NCBI RefSeq assembly: GCF_022014495.1
Contig: NZ_JAKLSQ010000023.1
Location: 12,722-76,721 of the forward strand
Direction: 5' to 3'
DNA length: 64,000 nucleotides
DNA from: Sandaracinobacteroides sayramensis
GTDB taxonomy: Bacteria; Pseudomonadota; Alphaproteobacteria; Sphingomonadales; Sphingomonadaceae
Below are positions 1 through 8,436 of the stretch, piece by piece (positions within the stretch are counted from its first letter, which is position 1; every line of letters starts with the position of its first letter). The position numbers and the translations under genes were made by a program. Under the pieces are notes generated by a model. It was not told the origin of the DNA and searched no databases. It was given only the letters and a program-made list of their open reading frames with translations.

Positions 1-382
1 CGCCTGCGAAGAAGCGCGCGACCAGCGTGACCGCATAGCTATCGGAAATCGCCGTCACCATGTTGACGATGGCGAAGCCGCCGATGGCGATGAGCAGCAG
101 CGGCCGGCGCCGCCACCCTTGCGTGGCGCTCGTCAGCGGAATGGCCGCGACCAGCGATCCGACCGCGTAGATGGTGACGAGCTGGCCGACCAGCGCCTCG
201 GAGACCGCAAGGCTTTCGGCCATCTGCGGCAGCAATCCCGCCGGCAGGGCTTCGGTCAGGATGGTGATGAAGGCGGCCATGGCCAGCGCCAGCAGCGCGG
301 CCAGCGGAAGCCGGCTGTCTGCGGCCGAAGGCACATCGGCCTGCTCAAGGGGAGTCGTGTCGCTGCTGGTCGTCGTGGTCAT
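1..382 (-). CDS. MFS transporter, N-terminal part (runs off the left edge)
   Basis: Reading the complement from the ATG at 382 gives about 127 residues and runs off the window. After a short Thr/Ser-rich cytoplasmic lead come hydrophobic segments with the motifs AAFITILTEALPAGLLPQMA and VGQLVTIYAVGSLVAAIPLT, followed by a basic loop (GWRRRPLLL). This is the helix 1-3 pattern of drug-export MFS permeases of the arabinose-efflux/sugar-efflux type. It diverges from the LysR gene that starts at 557, so that regulator probably controls it. The substrate cannot be read from the sequence. Confidence 0.85.
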   Translation of the reverse strand, partial: MTTTTSSDTTPLEQADVPSAADSRLPLAALLALAMAAFITILTEALPAGLLPQMAESLAVSEALVGQLVTIYAVGSLVAAIPLTSATQGWRRRPLLLIAIGGFAIVNMVTAISDSYAVTLVARFFAG

Positions 383-556
383 TGGTCCGCCTGAGCCTTT
401 GTCTGAAAAGCCGCCGACGGATGAGGCGATCGGGAAAGACCGGCGCGATCCGCCGATAACGGCATTGTCCAGAAGCTAGGCGTGTTCCCGTTTGTGGAGA
501 ACCAGGCTACAGTTCAAAAGACTTCTGACCTATCTATCAGCAATGGAGCCGTGCCA
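383..556. promoter_or_regulatory. Divergent intergenic region between the MFS and LysR genes
   Basis: These 174 bases separate two divergent start codons, the usual place for LysR operator sites and both promoters. I could not pick a convincing palindromic LysR box. An in-frame GTG at 482 could start the LysR protein 25 codons earlier. Confidence 0.4.
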
Positions 557-1447
557 ATGGATAGCCTCGGATCGCTCAACGCCTTCGTGCAGGCGGCGGA
601 AACGCGCAGCTTCACCGCTGCCGGGCAGAAGTTGGGCGTCTCGTCGTCGGCGATCAGCAAGGCGGTGGCGCGGCTGGAAGAACGGCTCGGTGTGCGCCTT
701 TTCCACCGCTCGACGCGCACGGTCACGTTGACGCCGGAGGGCGCGCTGTTCCTCGAACGCTGCCGGCGCATCTTCTGCGAGATCGAGGCGGCCGAACTGG
801 AACTATCGCAGACCCGTGGCGCACCGCGCGGCAAACTGCGGGTGAGCCTGCCGCTGGTCGGCATGCTGATGATGCCGACGCTCGCCGCCTTCATGCGGGC
901 ATGGCCCGAAATCGAACTCGATCTGGATTTCACCGACCGGCTGGTGGAGGTGATCGAGGAAGGCTTCGACGCCGTGGTGCGCACGGGCGAGGCCAGCGAC
1001 TCCCGACTGATGACCCGCACGCTCGGCACGTTCCGCCACAAGCTCGTCGGCTCGCCGGCCTATTTCGCCGAGCATGGCACACCGAAGACGCCGGCCGATC
1101 TGTCAGGGCATCGCGGCCTGCGCCATCTCTATCCGAGCACAGGCAAGATCGAGGACTGGCCGCTACACGGCAAGGGCAACGCCACGCCCGTCAACATTCC
1201 GACCGCCGCCGTCGCCAGCGCCATCGAGCCGCTGATCTATCTGGCCGAACAGGGGCTCGGCCTTGCCTGCCTGCCGGACTTCGCCATCCGCGACCAGCTT
1301 GCCAGGGGATCGCTGGTGAGCGTGCTCGACGATGCGGTCAGGCACAGCGGCACGTTCCGCATCCTCTGGCCGTCGAGCCGGCATCTCTCGCCCAAGCTCC
1401 GCGTCTTCGTGGATTTCATGACCGAGAACCTGTTCAAAGCCGGCTGA
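557..1447 (+). CDS. LysR-family transcriptional regulator
   Basis: About 296 residues if translation starts at the ATG at 557, which begins MDSLGSLNAFVQAAETRSFT, the normal start of the winged-helix domain. An upstream GTG at 482 would add 25 residues that do not look like family sequence. The helix-turn-helix lies at about residues 17-36 (SFTAAGQKLGVSSSAISKAV), followed by ARLEERLGVRLFHRSTR. The rest is the substrate-binding domain of the CrgA-like group. It is divergent from the MFS gene at 382 and likely controls that exporter. The effector is unknown. Confidence 0.88.
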   Translation: MDSLGSLNAFVQAAETRSFTAAGQKLGVSSSAISKAVARLEERLGVRLFHRSTRTVTLTPEGALFLERCRRIFCEIEAAELELSQTRGAPRGKLRVSLPLVGMLMMPTLAAFMRAWPEIELDLDFTDRLVEVIEEGFDAVVRTGEASDSRLMTRTLGTFRHKLVGSPAYFAEHGTPKTPADLSGHRGLRHLYPSTGKIEDWPLHGKGNATPVNIPTAAVASAIEPLIYLAEQGLGLACLPDFAIRDQLARGSLVSVLDDAVRHSGTFRILWPSSRHLSPKLRVFVDFMTENLFKAG

Positions 1448-1992
1448 GGCAGCCGCCCTGCGTCACAATGAAGCGCGTATCGCCAAAGCGGAGACGCGGC
1501 TTAATATGCGAAAGAAACGTGGCCGCGGGCGCAACCTATGCTTCCCGCCGCCCCACGGTTCCGACTTCGATCCAATCAAAAGGGCGCACCCTCGGCTCAG
1601 CGCAGTGCTCCGCAAAGCGGGAGCGCGAACCGTCAGCAGTTTACGGAATCATCGGCAACTGGCCAGCAACTTCCAGCCAGCCGAACGCGCAGACCACTTC
1701 GCCTCGCGCAGATACGATCCAGAATGATCGGAAATGCCCAACGGCTTGGTCAGGCTTCGGTTTCCAGATTTCATGACAGAAATGGTTGCGGGAGGGCGAT
1801 CAAATCTTCGCTTGCGTCACAAGCAAGCGAAAATGATTGCAGGCTCCAATCCGGGACCAGCCTTAGCCTGGAATGGCGATCTGCCGGCGAAGGTGATGGA
1901 GATTATCCGTTCTTTGAATGACACGCTGCCACACGCTCAGTTGATACGCGCGGCCGCGTGATGGTGCCTCGCATCAACTATTTTCAGAGAGG
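1448..1992. other. Intergenic region with a relic of recombinase-associated repeats
   Basis: No convincing gene lies in these 545 bases, and the short ORFs lack family features. The notable content is a 64-base block at 1780-1843 that matches the 3' tail of the serine recombinase ending at 38347 (see the repeat entry). The rest shows nothing recognisable. Confidence 0.6.
1780..1843 (+). repeat. Two copies of the 51-base KMVAG-type repeat, outside any gene
   Basis: The block starts with AAATGGTTGCGGGAG and contains a second, weaker copy (AAAATGATTGC) whose ATG lies exactly 51 bases after the first. Aligned without gaps to 38187-38250 it matches about 47 of 64 bases by eye. In one frame it reads EMVAGG...QAKMIAG, like the recombinase tail. 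It may be a decayed recombinase 3' end or an old attachment site. Confidence 0.6.
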
Positions 1993-2415
1993 TCAGCGCC
2001 CACCGTAGAGCCAAGGATTGATCAGCGGAACGCCGGTCGCCTTGAAGTCTGCTTCATTACGCGTCACGAGCGTCATTCCATGCACGAGTGCGGTGGCGGC
2101 TATCAAGGCATCACGCTCGGATTTTGGGTCGGGCACATGAAGCTGGGCGCAACGGCGAGCCACGGGCAGATCGACCGCCAATATCCTGTCCTCATAGCGC
2201 GGTAAGATGTCATTGGTGAGCCAGTCTCGGTAAAGCGCAGCCTGATGTTCATCATGGCGAGCCTTGAGAAGAATGCCCTGCTCTATCTCAAGGATGGTTA
2301 TGACCGACAGATAGAAGTCCTCGGCATCCACCGATGCAGCCCATTCGATGACCTGCGCGGGCGCTTTGTCGATCCGGCGGAAAACCGAGATCACATTGGT
2401 ATCGAGCAGGTGCAT
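1993..2415 (-). CDS. vapC: PIN-domain toxin ribonuclease (VapC/FitB-like)
   Basis: About 140 residues. It starts with MHLLDTNVISVFRR, which carries the first PIN acidic residue (LDTN). Further acids lie in TILEIEQG and in the SERDALIAATAL segment, and TLVTRNEADFKATGV is the usual PIN C-terminal motif. Such proteins are Mg-dependent RNases that stop growth when released from antitoxin. The start ATG at 2415 overlaps the antitoxin stop as TGATG. A TTG one codon earlier is possible but less likely. It is the second gene of a two-gene operon. Confidence 0.9.
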   Translation of the reverse strand: MHLLDTNVISVFRRIDKAPAQVIEWAASVDAEDFYLSVITILEIEQGILLKARHDEHQAALYRDWLTNDILPRYEDRILAVDLPVARRCAQLHVPDPKSERDALIAATALVHGMTLVTRNEADFKATGVPLINPWLYGGR

Positions 2416-2681
2416 CAATCGAAGTCCGGCAACCGGGTGATGCTGCCGAGCTTGGGGAACTCGAATTCGTCATCCATCTCATCGGCACCACGGCTTGGCG
2501 TGAGCGATTCCAGCAGGCTCATCTTGCGGACACCTCGCAGCCGTTTGTATTCCTCGATGGACAGGAGGACGTGAGCGGGCTTGCCTCGGTCGGTGATAAA
2601 GACAGGACCGTGCGCCGCCGCCTTCTTGGCGCCACCGACATCTGAATTGAAATCCCGGCTGCTGACCGTGGTGACCATCAT
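2415..2681 (-). CDS. Phd/YefM-type antitoxin
   Basis: About 88 residues from the first of two adjacent ATGs (2681 or 2678), with GGAGG five bases upstream. A longer reading to 2849 has no family support. The N-terminus (VTTVSSRDFNSDVGGAKKAA) and GPVFITDRGKPAHVLLSIEEY are the DNA-binding Phd/YefM fold. The acidic C-terminus (ADEMDDEFEFPKLG) is the likely toxin-binding tail. It sits just before the PIN toxin and should repress the pair through the palindromes upstream. Confidence 0.9.
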   Translation of the reverse strand: MMVTTVSSRDFNSDVGGAKKAAAHGPVFITDRGKPAHVLLSIEEYKRLRGVRKMSLLESLTPSRGADEMDDEFEFPKLGSITRLPDFD

Positions 2682-2692
2682 ACAATCCTCCA

Positions 2693-2745
2693 ATGTGGCT
2701 ACGTTACCACATATGCGCATCACTGACAATATCATGTAGCTACAT
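2693..2745 (-). promoter_or_regulatory. Operator-like palindromes upstream of the toxin-antitoxin operon
   Basis: Two dyads precede the antitoxin. One is an imperfect 20-base palindrome at 2693-2712 (16 of 20 positions symmetric, arms ATGTGG/CCACAT). The other is a perfect 12-base palindrome ATGTAGCTACAT at 2734-2745. Both contain TGTRGCTAC, fitting autoregulation by the Phd-type antitoxin. Confidence 0.6.
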
Positions 2746-3116
2746 GGCTTCATCGCTCTTGTCCGACATGGACGGCGTTGCGGGGTCTGGCGTTCTATGT
2801 TGTGCAATCGACATCCACCGGCCTGAAAACGTGGACAACAGAGGCGCACGCTTCGCCGAAGTTTTCATGTGGTTCGGCCAGTTCATCGCCGAAGCCAAAC
2901 CGACAAGATAAGTGGCCCTCAGATAGGGCAATTCAGTTCATTTTATAATGAATATGGTCACAAAACATTGTTTCCATTGCAATCGTAAATGACAGACGCT
3001 GTCGCGGGCTTCGCAGGTGAAGTCGAGGCGACGTGCTGGTTCTGCTGGTCATCCGAGGCGATCCGACGATTGGCATGATGTCCACATCCGACTGGCCTCA
3101 ATTTTGGAGATGACCA
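2746..3116. other. Intergenic region, nothing recognised
   Basis: About 370 bases between the toxin-antitoxin operator and the hydrolase. It is locally AT-rich around 2930-2990, which may hold a promoter. No gene, repeat or terminator was identified. Confidence 0.5.
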
Positions 3117-4130
3117 ATGCAAGACGAAATGACACTCGACCGAAGATTAATGCTCTCGGGAATGCTCGCGGCAACATTGCCAGTCGCGACCAGCTCTGCA
3201 ATCGCACAGGAAAATACCGCGGAAGAGACGGATGGAAACTATGTTTCCGTCAACGGGATTCGCGTCCACTATCTTCGCTATCGCGCGACGCGACCTCCCA
3301 TCGTGCTTTTGCATGGCTGGCCCGCCTATAGCGAGGAATGGCGCCCGGTCATGGATCGTCTGAGGGGACGTTTCGACCTGATCGCCCCTGATCTCCGCAA
3401 TTTCGGTAAGAGCGACAAGCCTGCCGGGGACGAGCCAGCCGCCAATTGCGGCCCCGATATTCTGGCTGCCGACTTACTGGCGTTTGCTGATCGCCTCGGT
3501 CTGAAGACATTCGGAATCGTGTCTCACGATGTCGGCGCCTATGTGGCGCAGACCTTTGCGCGGCAGCACCCGGAACGCCTGTCGGGTCTGTTCTTTTTCA
3601 ACTGTCCCTATAACGGGATCGGCAACCGATGGGCGGATGCTCCGCATCTGCTCCAGACCTGGTATCAGTATTTCAACCAGCAACCCTTCGCCGCGAAGCT
3701 GGTTGGATCATCCCGCGAAGCCTGCCGACACTATATCGGCCATTTCCTCAAGGCTTGGTCGGCCGGGAATCCCGCTGCTTTCGACGTCGTGGTCGAACAG
3801 TGGGTCGATAATTTCATGCGCCCGCATAATCTCCAGGGCGGCTTCAACTGGTATATCTCCACCAATCCCGGACGCCAGGCCACCATACAGGGACGCGCGT
3901 CGGCCGTGCCCGTCATTCGCACGCCCACGAAGTTCTTCTGGGGACGTCTCGATCCGAGCATCAAGGCCGAATGGACGGACAGGCTCGATGAGTTCTTTTC
4001 GGATTTCGATCTGAGCTTCTGCGAGGATGGCGGCCATTTCGTGAACTATGAACGTCCCGATGCCGCGTCGCGGGAAATCCAGACCTTCTTTGAAGGATCG
4101 CGCGTGAACTGGAAGAGCGTCGACGCATGA
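3117..4130 (+). CDS. Exported alpha/beta hydrolase, epoxide-hydrolase/dehalogenase-like
   Basis: 337 residues, with GGAGATGACC before the ATG. The N-terminus (DRRLMLSGMLAATLPVATSS) looks like a signal peptide, possibly Tat-type, with cleavage near AIAQ (residue 31). HGWP at 66-69 is the oxyanion segment. SHDVGA puts the nucleophile at Asp138 and GGHFVNYERP puts the catalytic His near 307. An Asp nucleophile in this context marks the epoxide hydrolase/haloacetate dehalogenase group and not esterases. It is followed by the DipZ-like gene. The true substrate is unknown. Confidence 0.85.
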   Translation: MQDEMTLDRRLMLSGMLAATLPVATSSAIAQENTAEETDGNYVSVNGIRVHYLRYRATRPPIVLLHGWPAYSEEWRPVMDRLRGRFDLIAPDLRNFGKSDKPAGDEPAANCGPDILAADLLAFADRLGLKTFGIVSHDVGAYVAQTFARQHPERLSGLFFFNCPYNGIGNRWADAPHLLQTWYQYFNQQPFAAKLVGSSREACRHYIGHFLKAWSAGNPAAFDVVVEQWVDNFMRPHNLQGGFNWYISTNPGRQATIQGRASAVPVIRTPTKFFWGRLDPSIKAEWTDRLDEFFSDFDLSFCEDGGHFVNYERPDAASREIQTFFEGSRVNWKSVDA

Positions 4131-4206
4131 GATGCGCGTTTTCTCGCCCCGGCGACGTCGCGCATTCGGTTGATCCAACCCGTCGATCCGCCGTCCCAAG
4201 GAGGAC

Positions 4207-5976
4207 ATGATGATCGCAATCGCTTTTCTGGCCGGTGTGCTTACGATTCTAAGCCCCTGCATCCTGCCGGTGCTACCCTTCGTGTTCACGCGCGCTGGAC
4301 AGCCCTTCACGCGAAGCGTGTTGCCCATGCTGCTCGGCTTGGTGACAACCTTCGCTCTCGTCGCCTCTCTTACAGCAGTGGGCGGCGCATGGGCCGTGCA
4401 GGCCAATGAGATCGGCCGGTTTGCGGCGCTGGTCCTGCTCGCGGCCTTCGGCATCGCCCTGCTCTCTCCAAGGATTGCTGCTTTCTTCAGTCGCCCTGCG
4501 GTGGCGCTGGGCGACAGACTGGCGCGCCGCACCGACGGAGAACAACACGGGTTCGGCGGATCGCTTCTGCTCGGCGTTGCAACGGGTCTGCTCTGGACGC
4601 CCTGCGCCGGGCCGATTCTCGGCCTGGTTCTGACGGGCGCAGCGCTCAACGGCGCCAATGTGCAAACGACCCTGTTGCTCGCCGCCTATGCGGTCGGCGC
4701 CGCGTTTTCACTCGCTCTGGCGGTTATGGCAGGTGGCAAGGTGTTTGCGGCGTTGAAGCGGTCGCTCGGCGCGGGTGAACGCATTCGTCAGGGCCTTGGC
4801 GTGGCGGTGGTCGCTGGTGTCGCGATGATCGCCCTCGGCCTCGACACGGGATTGCTCGCCCGGCTCTCCTATTCAAGCACCACAAGCATCGAGCAGCGGC
4901 TTCTCAGCACGATCGGCGACGCGGAGGCGCAAGCCGTGGCGTCGGGAATAGGCTCGGATGCCGTCACGCTGGTCGCCCAGGCGCAGGCGAACAGTTATCG
5001 AAGCTCCCTGCCGATCCGCGGGCATATTCCTTCGCTTGAGGGCGCGGTGGCGTGGATCAACTCCGAGCCGCTCACCGTGGAGCAACTTCGCGGGAAGGTC
5101 GTGCTCGTCGATTTCTGGACCTATTCCTGCATCAACTGCACCAGAACCATTCCCTATGTCCGAGCGTGGGCGGAAAGATATGCGGATCAGGGGCTTGTGG
5201 TCATCGGCGTTCATGCGCCGGAGTTCGCCTTCGAGAAGCGGATCGGGAATGTCCGCCGCGCGGTGCGTGATCGGGAGATCACCTATCCCGTCGCCGTCGA
5301 TAACGATTACCGGATTTGGCGCGCCTTTCGGAACCGCTTCTGGCCGGCGCACTACTTCATCGACGCTCAGGGCCGGATCAGGCACGAGCATTTCGGCGAA
5401 GGCGGATATGAGCGCTCGGAGCGCGTGATCCAGGAACTGCTTGCCGAAGCGGCTGGCGCCCGCCGCGAAGACGTGACCTTGGTGACGCCCGATGCGCGGG
5501 GCGCAGAGGCGCCGCCTGATCTCCGCCGGTTGCGTTCGGGCGAAACCTATATCGGCTTTTCCCGCGCATCGAACTTCGTCTCCCCGGAAAGGGTGGCGGC
5601 GGACAGGCCGCAGGATTACACGGTCGGGAATCCGCGCCTGAATCAGTGGGGTCTCAGCGGCAACTGGACTGTCGGCAGCGAACACGCCACGCTCAATCAG
5701 CCCGGCGGCGCCATCACCTACAGGTTCAGCGCCCGCGACGTGCATGTCGTGCTGGGGCCGGCGGAGGATGGTAGGCCAATCCGCTTTCAAGTGATGATTG
5801 ATGGTCGTGCGCCGGGCCGCGATCACGGCACGGATATTGACGCCGAAGGCAATGGCAGGGTCACGGCGCCGAGGCTCTATCAACTCATCCGCCAAGCAGA
5901 TGAGGTGCGGGACAGGACGTTCGAGATTCGTTTCTTTGACGCTGGCGTCGAGGCGTTTTCCTTCACATTCGGATGA
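4207..5976 (+). CDS. dipZ: DipZ-like CcdA-thioredoxin fusion protein
   Basis: 589 residues, starting at the first of two ATGs behind AAGGAGG. Residues 1 to about 225 are a CcdA-type membrane domain with the paired cysteines in LSPCILP (Cys18) and WTPCAGP (Cys133). Next comes a periplasmic thioredoxin/TlpA-like domain (VVLVDFWTYSCINCTRTIPY) with a CINC active site, Cys308 and Cys311. A C-terminal beta-rich domain ends FSFTFG. The family passes electrons from cytoplasmic thioredoxin across the membrane to periplasmic thiol-disulfide targets. It probably forms a cargo operon with the hydrolase upstream, fitting a redox or electrophile stress role. Confidence 0.9.
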   Translation: MMIAIAFLAGVLTILSPCILPVLPFVFTRAGQPFTRSVLPMLLGLVTTFALVASLTAVGGAWAVQANEIGRFAALVLLAAFGIALLSPRIAAFFSRPAVALGDRLARRTDGEQHGFGGSLLLGVATGLLWTPCAGPILGLVLTGAALNGANVQTTLLLAAYAVGAAFSLALAVMAGGKVFAALKRSLGAGERIRQGLGVAVVAGVAMIALGLDTGLLARLSYSSTTSIEQRLLSTIGDAEAQAVASGIGSDAVTLVAQAQANSYRSSLPIRGHIPSLEGAVAWINSEPLTVEQLRGKVVLVDFWTYSCINCTRTIPYVRAWAERYADQGLVVIGVHAPEFAFEKRIGNVRRAVRDREITYPVAVDNDYRIWRAFRNRFWPAHYFIDAQGRIRHEHFGEGGYERSERVIQELLAEAAGARREDVTLVTPDARGAEAPPDLRRLRSGETYIGFSRASNFVSPERVAADRPQDYTVGNPRLNQWGLSGNWTVGSEHATLNQPGGAITYRFSARDVHVVLGPAEDGRPIRFQVMIDGRAPGRDHGTDIDAEGNGRVTAPRLYQLIRQADEVRDRTFEIRFFDAGVEAFSFTFG

Positions 5977-6028
5977 CGCCATGTTCGTCACTGGATACTT
6001 CCTTACCGATTGACCGTGATGCGATCGA

Positions 6029-6883
6029 TCAAGCAGCGCGCCTCGAAGCACATTTGCGCAGTTCGCTTATGAGCGCGGTCGCAATGCGCCTTGGCTTTGG
6101 CCCCGTCATCAGCAGAAACTGCGCGTCGGGCAGTTCTGGCAGGGTTGTGATCTCGGTAAGACCGGCCGCAACGGCGACGGAACGGGTAATAGGGGTGATG
6201 CCAAGTCCGCCCGTGACGGCAATTGTTAGTCCTTCGGCACTCGGGCTTTGACACGCGATACGCCAGCGTCGTCCAGCACGCGCCAGGGCCTCGATCGCCG
6301 CTGCGCGATACGGACAGGAATCGGGAAACACGGCCAGCGGCAGCGGCGCGGAGACATCATCGTCCGGGGTGAAGACCGGCCCCGCAGCCCAGACCATTGG
6401 CTCCGACCATAGCAATTCGCCCCGCTCATCGCCGTTGCATCGGCTCCCCAGCACAATGTCGACTTCGCCGGACTGCATCTGGGAGAGCAATTCGCCCGTC
6501 AGGCCAATCTTCAAGCCGACCTCGACTTCTATATGCGCGGTCGAGAACCGCCGCAGACAGTCGATCACCGCGGTCTTCGCCATTTCTTCGCTCATCCCCA
6601 CGGAAACCGAGCCAGACAGCCGCCGCCTCGCGCCAAGGCTCGCGCGCGCATCATCATGGAGTGCGAGAATGGTTCGAGCATAGCCAGCCAGGCGCGCGCC
6701 CTCCGGTGTCAAGGAAACCGACCGCGTGGTCCGCTCCAGCAATTTATGGCCAGCTTCCACCTCAAGCCGGCGAATGTGGGCGCTGATCGCCGATTGGGTA
6801 AGGTTCAGCCGCTCCGCTGCACGGGTGAATCCCCCCGTATCAGCAACGGCAAGCAGGCTACGCAAGAGAGTGGTGTCGAACAT
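6029..6883 (-). CDS. LysR-family transcriptional regulator
   Basis: 284 residues. The DNA-binding domain (TGGFTRAAERLNLTQSAISAHI, then RRLEVEAGHKLLERTTRSVSLT) is at about residues 15-60, followed by a substrate-binding domain ending ALISELRKC. It diverges from the azoreductase-like gene at 7130 across 246 bases, so it likely controls that gene and the tautomerase behind it. It resembles the group that regulates reductases and efflux pumps. The inducer is unknown, though a quinone or aromatic would fit the targets. Confidence 0.88.
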   Translation of the reverse strand: MFDTTLLRSLLAVADTGGFTRAAERLNLTQSAISAHIRRLEVEAGHKLLERTTRSVSLTPEGARLAGYARTILALHDDARASLGARRRLSGSVSVGMSEEMAKTAVIDCLRRFSTAHIEVEVGLKIGLTGELLSQMQSGEVDIVLGSRCNGDERGELLWSEPMVWAAGPVFTPDDDVSAPLPLAVFPDSCPYRAAAIEALARAGRRWRIACQSPSAEGLTIAVTGGLGITPITRSVAVAAGLTEITTLPELPDAQFLLMTGPKPRRIATALISELRKCASRRAA

Positions 6884-7129
6884 AGATTAATGACATATCA
6901 CACTTAATAAGGCGATAAAATATCATTTCCATCGTTATCAGCATTAAATGATATATGACAGTGCCACTTCCGGCTATCGCGCCGTCTCCCCTCCCGGTGC
7001 TCGCGAGCTTTCCCGCGCCCGCTTTCGAGGAAGCGAGCGTTCCGACCATCTCTTTGATTCAGGAAGTCAAAATGCCTTTCCAGCCCAAACCGCCCCATGA
7101 ATTTCCGACCATCGTTCGGGAGAAGCGCC
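6884..7129. promoter_or_regulatory. Divergent control region, LysR / azoreductase-like gene
   Basis: AT-rich between 6884 and 6960. It holds two related sequences, TGATATGTCAT (minus strand, near 6890) and TGATATATGAC (plus strand, near 6949), that could be half-sites for the divergent LysR. A small ORF ending at 7137 overlaps the reductase start but shows no family features. Confidence 0.4.
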
Positions 7130-7798
7130 ATGGTTGAGCGCGTTCTTCACATCTCTGCCTCACCCAGAGGCGAGCGGTCTGTCTCCGCCCGGTTTGCCGA
7201 AACCTTCCTGACCGCGCTTGCCGAAAGGAAGGCGATTGAGGTCGATCGTCTCGATCCATGGGAATGCGAACTGCCGGAAGTCGATGGGGACTTGCTGGCC
7301 GCCAAATACGCAGGGCTTGCAGGCGAGGCCCTGACGCCCGAGCAGGAAGCCGCCTGGGATCAGATCAGGAAGCTCGCCGAACGGTTTCACCGTGCGAATA
7401 CGCTGCTGTTCAGCGTGCCGCTGTGGAACTTTGGAATCCCCTACAAACTCAAGCATCTGATCGACGCCATTTCGCATAAAGGGATTCTATTCACCTTCGA
7501 TGAGCGTGGCTTGGGCGGGATGCTCGGCGGTCGCCGGGCTGTGGCGATCTATACGCGCGGGCTGGGCTATGGGTCCGGCTCCCAGACGCCCGACGACGCC
7601 TTTGGGCTGGAGAAGCCCTATCTCGACGCCTGGTTTCGGTTTGTAGGCATCAGCACGGTTTACAGCATCGTCGCCGAACAGACACTCGGCCCTTCAGGCG
7701 CCGAAGTCGTCGCCCACGGAAGCGACGAAGCGGCACTGCTGGCGCGCAACATCGACCAGGAGCCGCCGCGAGCCGTCATCCTTGGTCGGGGCGAATGA
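7130..7798 (+). CDS. FMN-dependent NADH azoreductase / quinone reductase (flavodoxin-2 fold)
   Basis: About 222 residues from the ATG at 7130 behind GGGAGAAG. MVERVLHISASPRGERSVSA is the phosphate-binding loop for FMN. SVPLWNFGIPYKLKHLIDAI is the hallmark segment of AzoR/NQO-type flavoproteins. Such enzymes reduce quinones and azo bonds by two electrons using NAD(P)H. An earlier in-frame ATG at 7097 is possible but adds untypical sequence. It lies divergent to a LysR gene and just before a tautomerase. Confidence 0.88.
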   Translation: MVERVLHISASPRGERSVSARFAETFLTALAERKAIEVDRLDPWECELPEVDGDLLAAKYAGLAGEALTPEQEAAWDQIRKLAERFHRANTLLFSVPLWNFGIPYKLKHLIDAISHKGILFTFDERGLGGMLGGRRAVAIYTRGLGYGSGSQTPDDAFGLEKPYLDAWFRFVGISTVYSIVAEQTLGPSGAEVVAHGSDEAALLARNIDQEPPRAVILGRGE

Positions 7799-7828
7799 TA
7801 CGATACATTGGAATTTGCGAGGAAAATT

Positions 7829-8218
7829 ATGCCGTTACTCAGAATTGACGTCATCAAGGGGCGTTCAGAGGAAGAGTTGAAAACGCTCCTCCAAGCTATC
7901 CACGACGCGATGGTGTTGTCGTTTCGTGTTCCAGACCGGGATCGCTATCAGGTGCTGACGGAACATGATGCTGGGCGAATGATCCTTGAGGATACCGGCC
8001 TCGGGTTCGAGCGCTCCCACAAGACTGTTTTAATTCACATGACAACTCGCCGACGAAGCGAGGAAGAAAAGCAGAGCTTTTACCGAAACCTTGTCCAGTC
8101 ACTCGAAGAGCGTTGCAGCGTTCCACCGGAAGATGTCGTGATTTCCTGTGTCGAGAACAGCGATGCGGACTGGAGCTTCGGTCATGGCAAAGCCCAATTC
8201 CTCACAGGGGAATTGTAG
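7829..8218 (+). CDS. Tautomerase-family protein
   Basis: About 129 residues. I chose the ATG at 7829 because it gives MPLLRIDVIKGRS, placing the catalytic Pro1 right after the initiator Met, as in the 4-oxalocrotonate tautomerase superfamily. The ORF extends 7 codons further upstream, which would bury the proline. The double length (two beta-alpha-beta units, second near TVLIHMTTRRRSEEEK) fits the longer subgroup. It follows the azoreductase-like gene by 30 bases and is probably co-transcribed. Confidence 0.82.
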   Translation: MPLLRIDVIKGRSEEELKTLLQAIHDAMVLSFRVPDRDRYQVLTEHDAGRMILEDTGLGFERSHKTVLIHMTTRRRSEEEKQSFYRNLVQSLEERCSVPPEDVVISCVENSDADWSFGHGKAQFLTGEL

Positions 8219-8436
8219 TGCTGCCAGCACCAAGGTTTAAGGCGGCTGGCTGGCCGGACAAAGGCACGTGCACTGATCGCGAAGCACTGACCGAGCTTTG
8301 GAAGCGGCAGCAGGACGAAGGCGTCTCGCACGTCGCTCTCGATCTCACGCCGCGCCGGCGGCCCGCGGGGCATGTTCTGGTCGAACGGGCAGAGCATGCA
8401 CTGCCGCGCTTCCCACCGACATAAAGGTGTCGGCGG

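Noticed and set aside
4873-6051. 392-codon minus-strand ORF opposite dipZ
   Set aside because: It overlaps the thioredoxin-like domain on the other strand and has no recognisable features.
6955-7137. 60-codon ORF before the azoreductase-like gene
   Set aside because: Proline-rich without family features, overlaps the reductase start, and has no clear binding site. It was treated as leader sequence.
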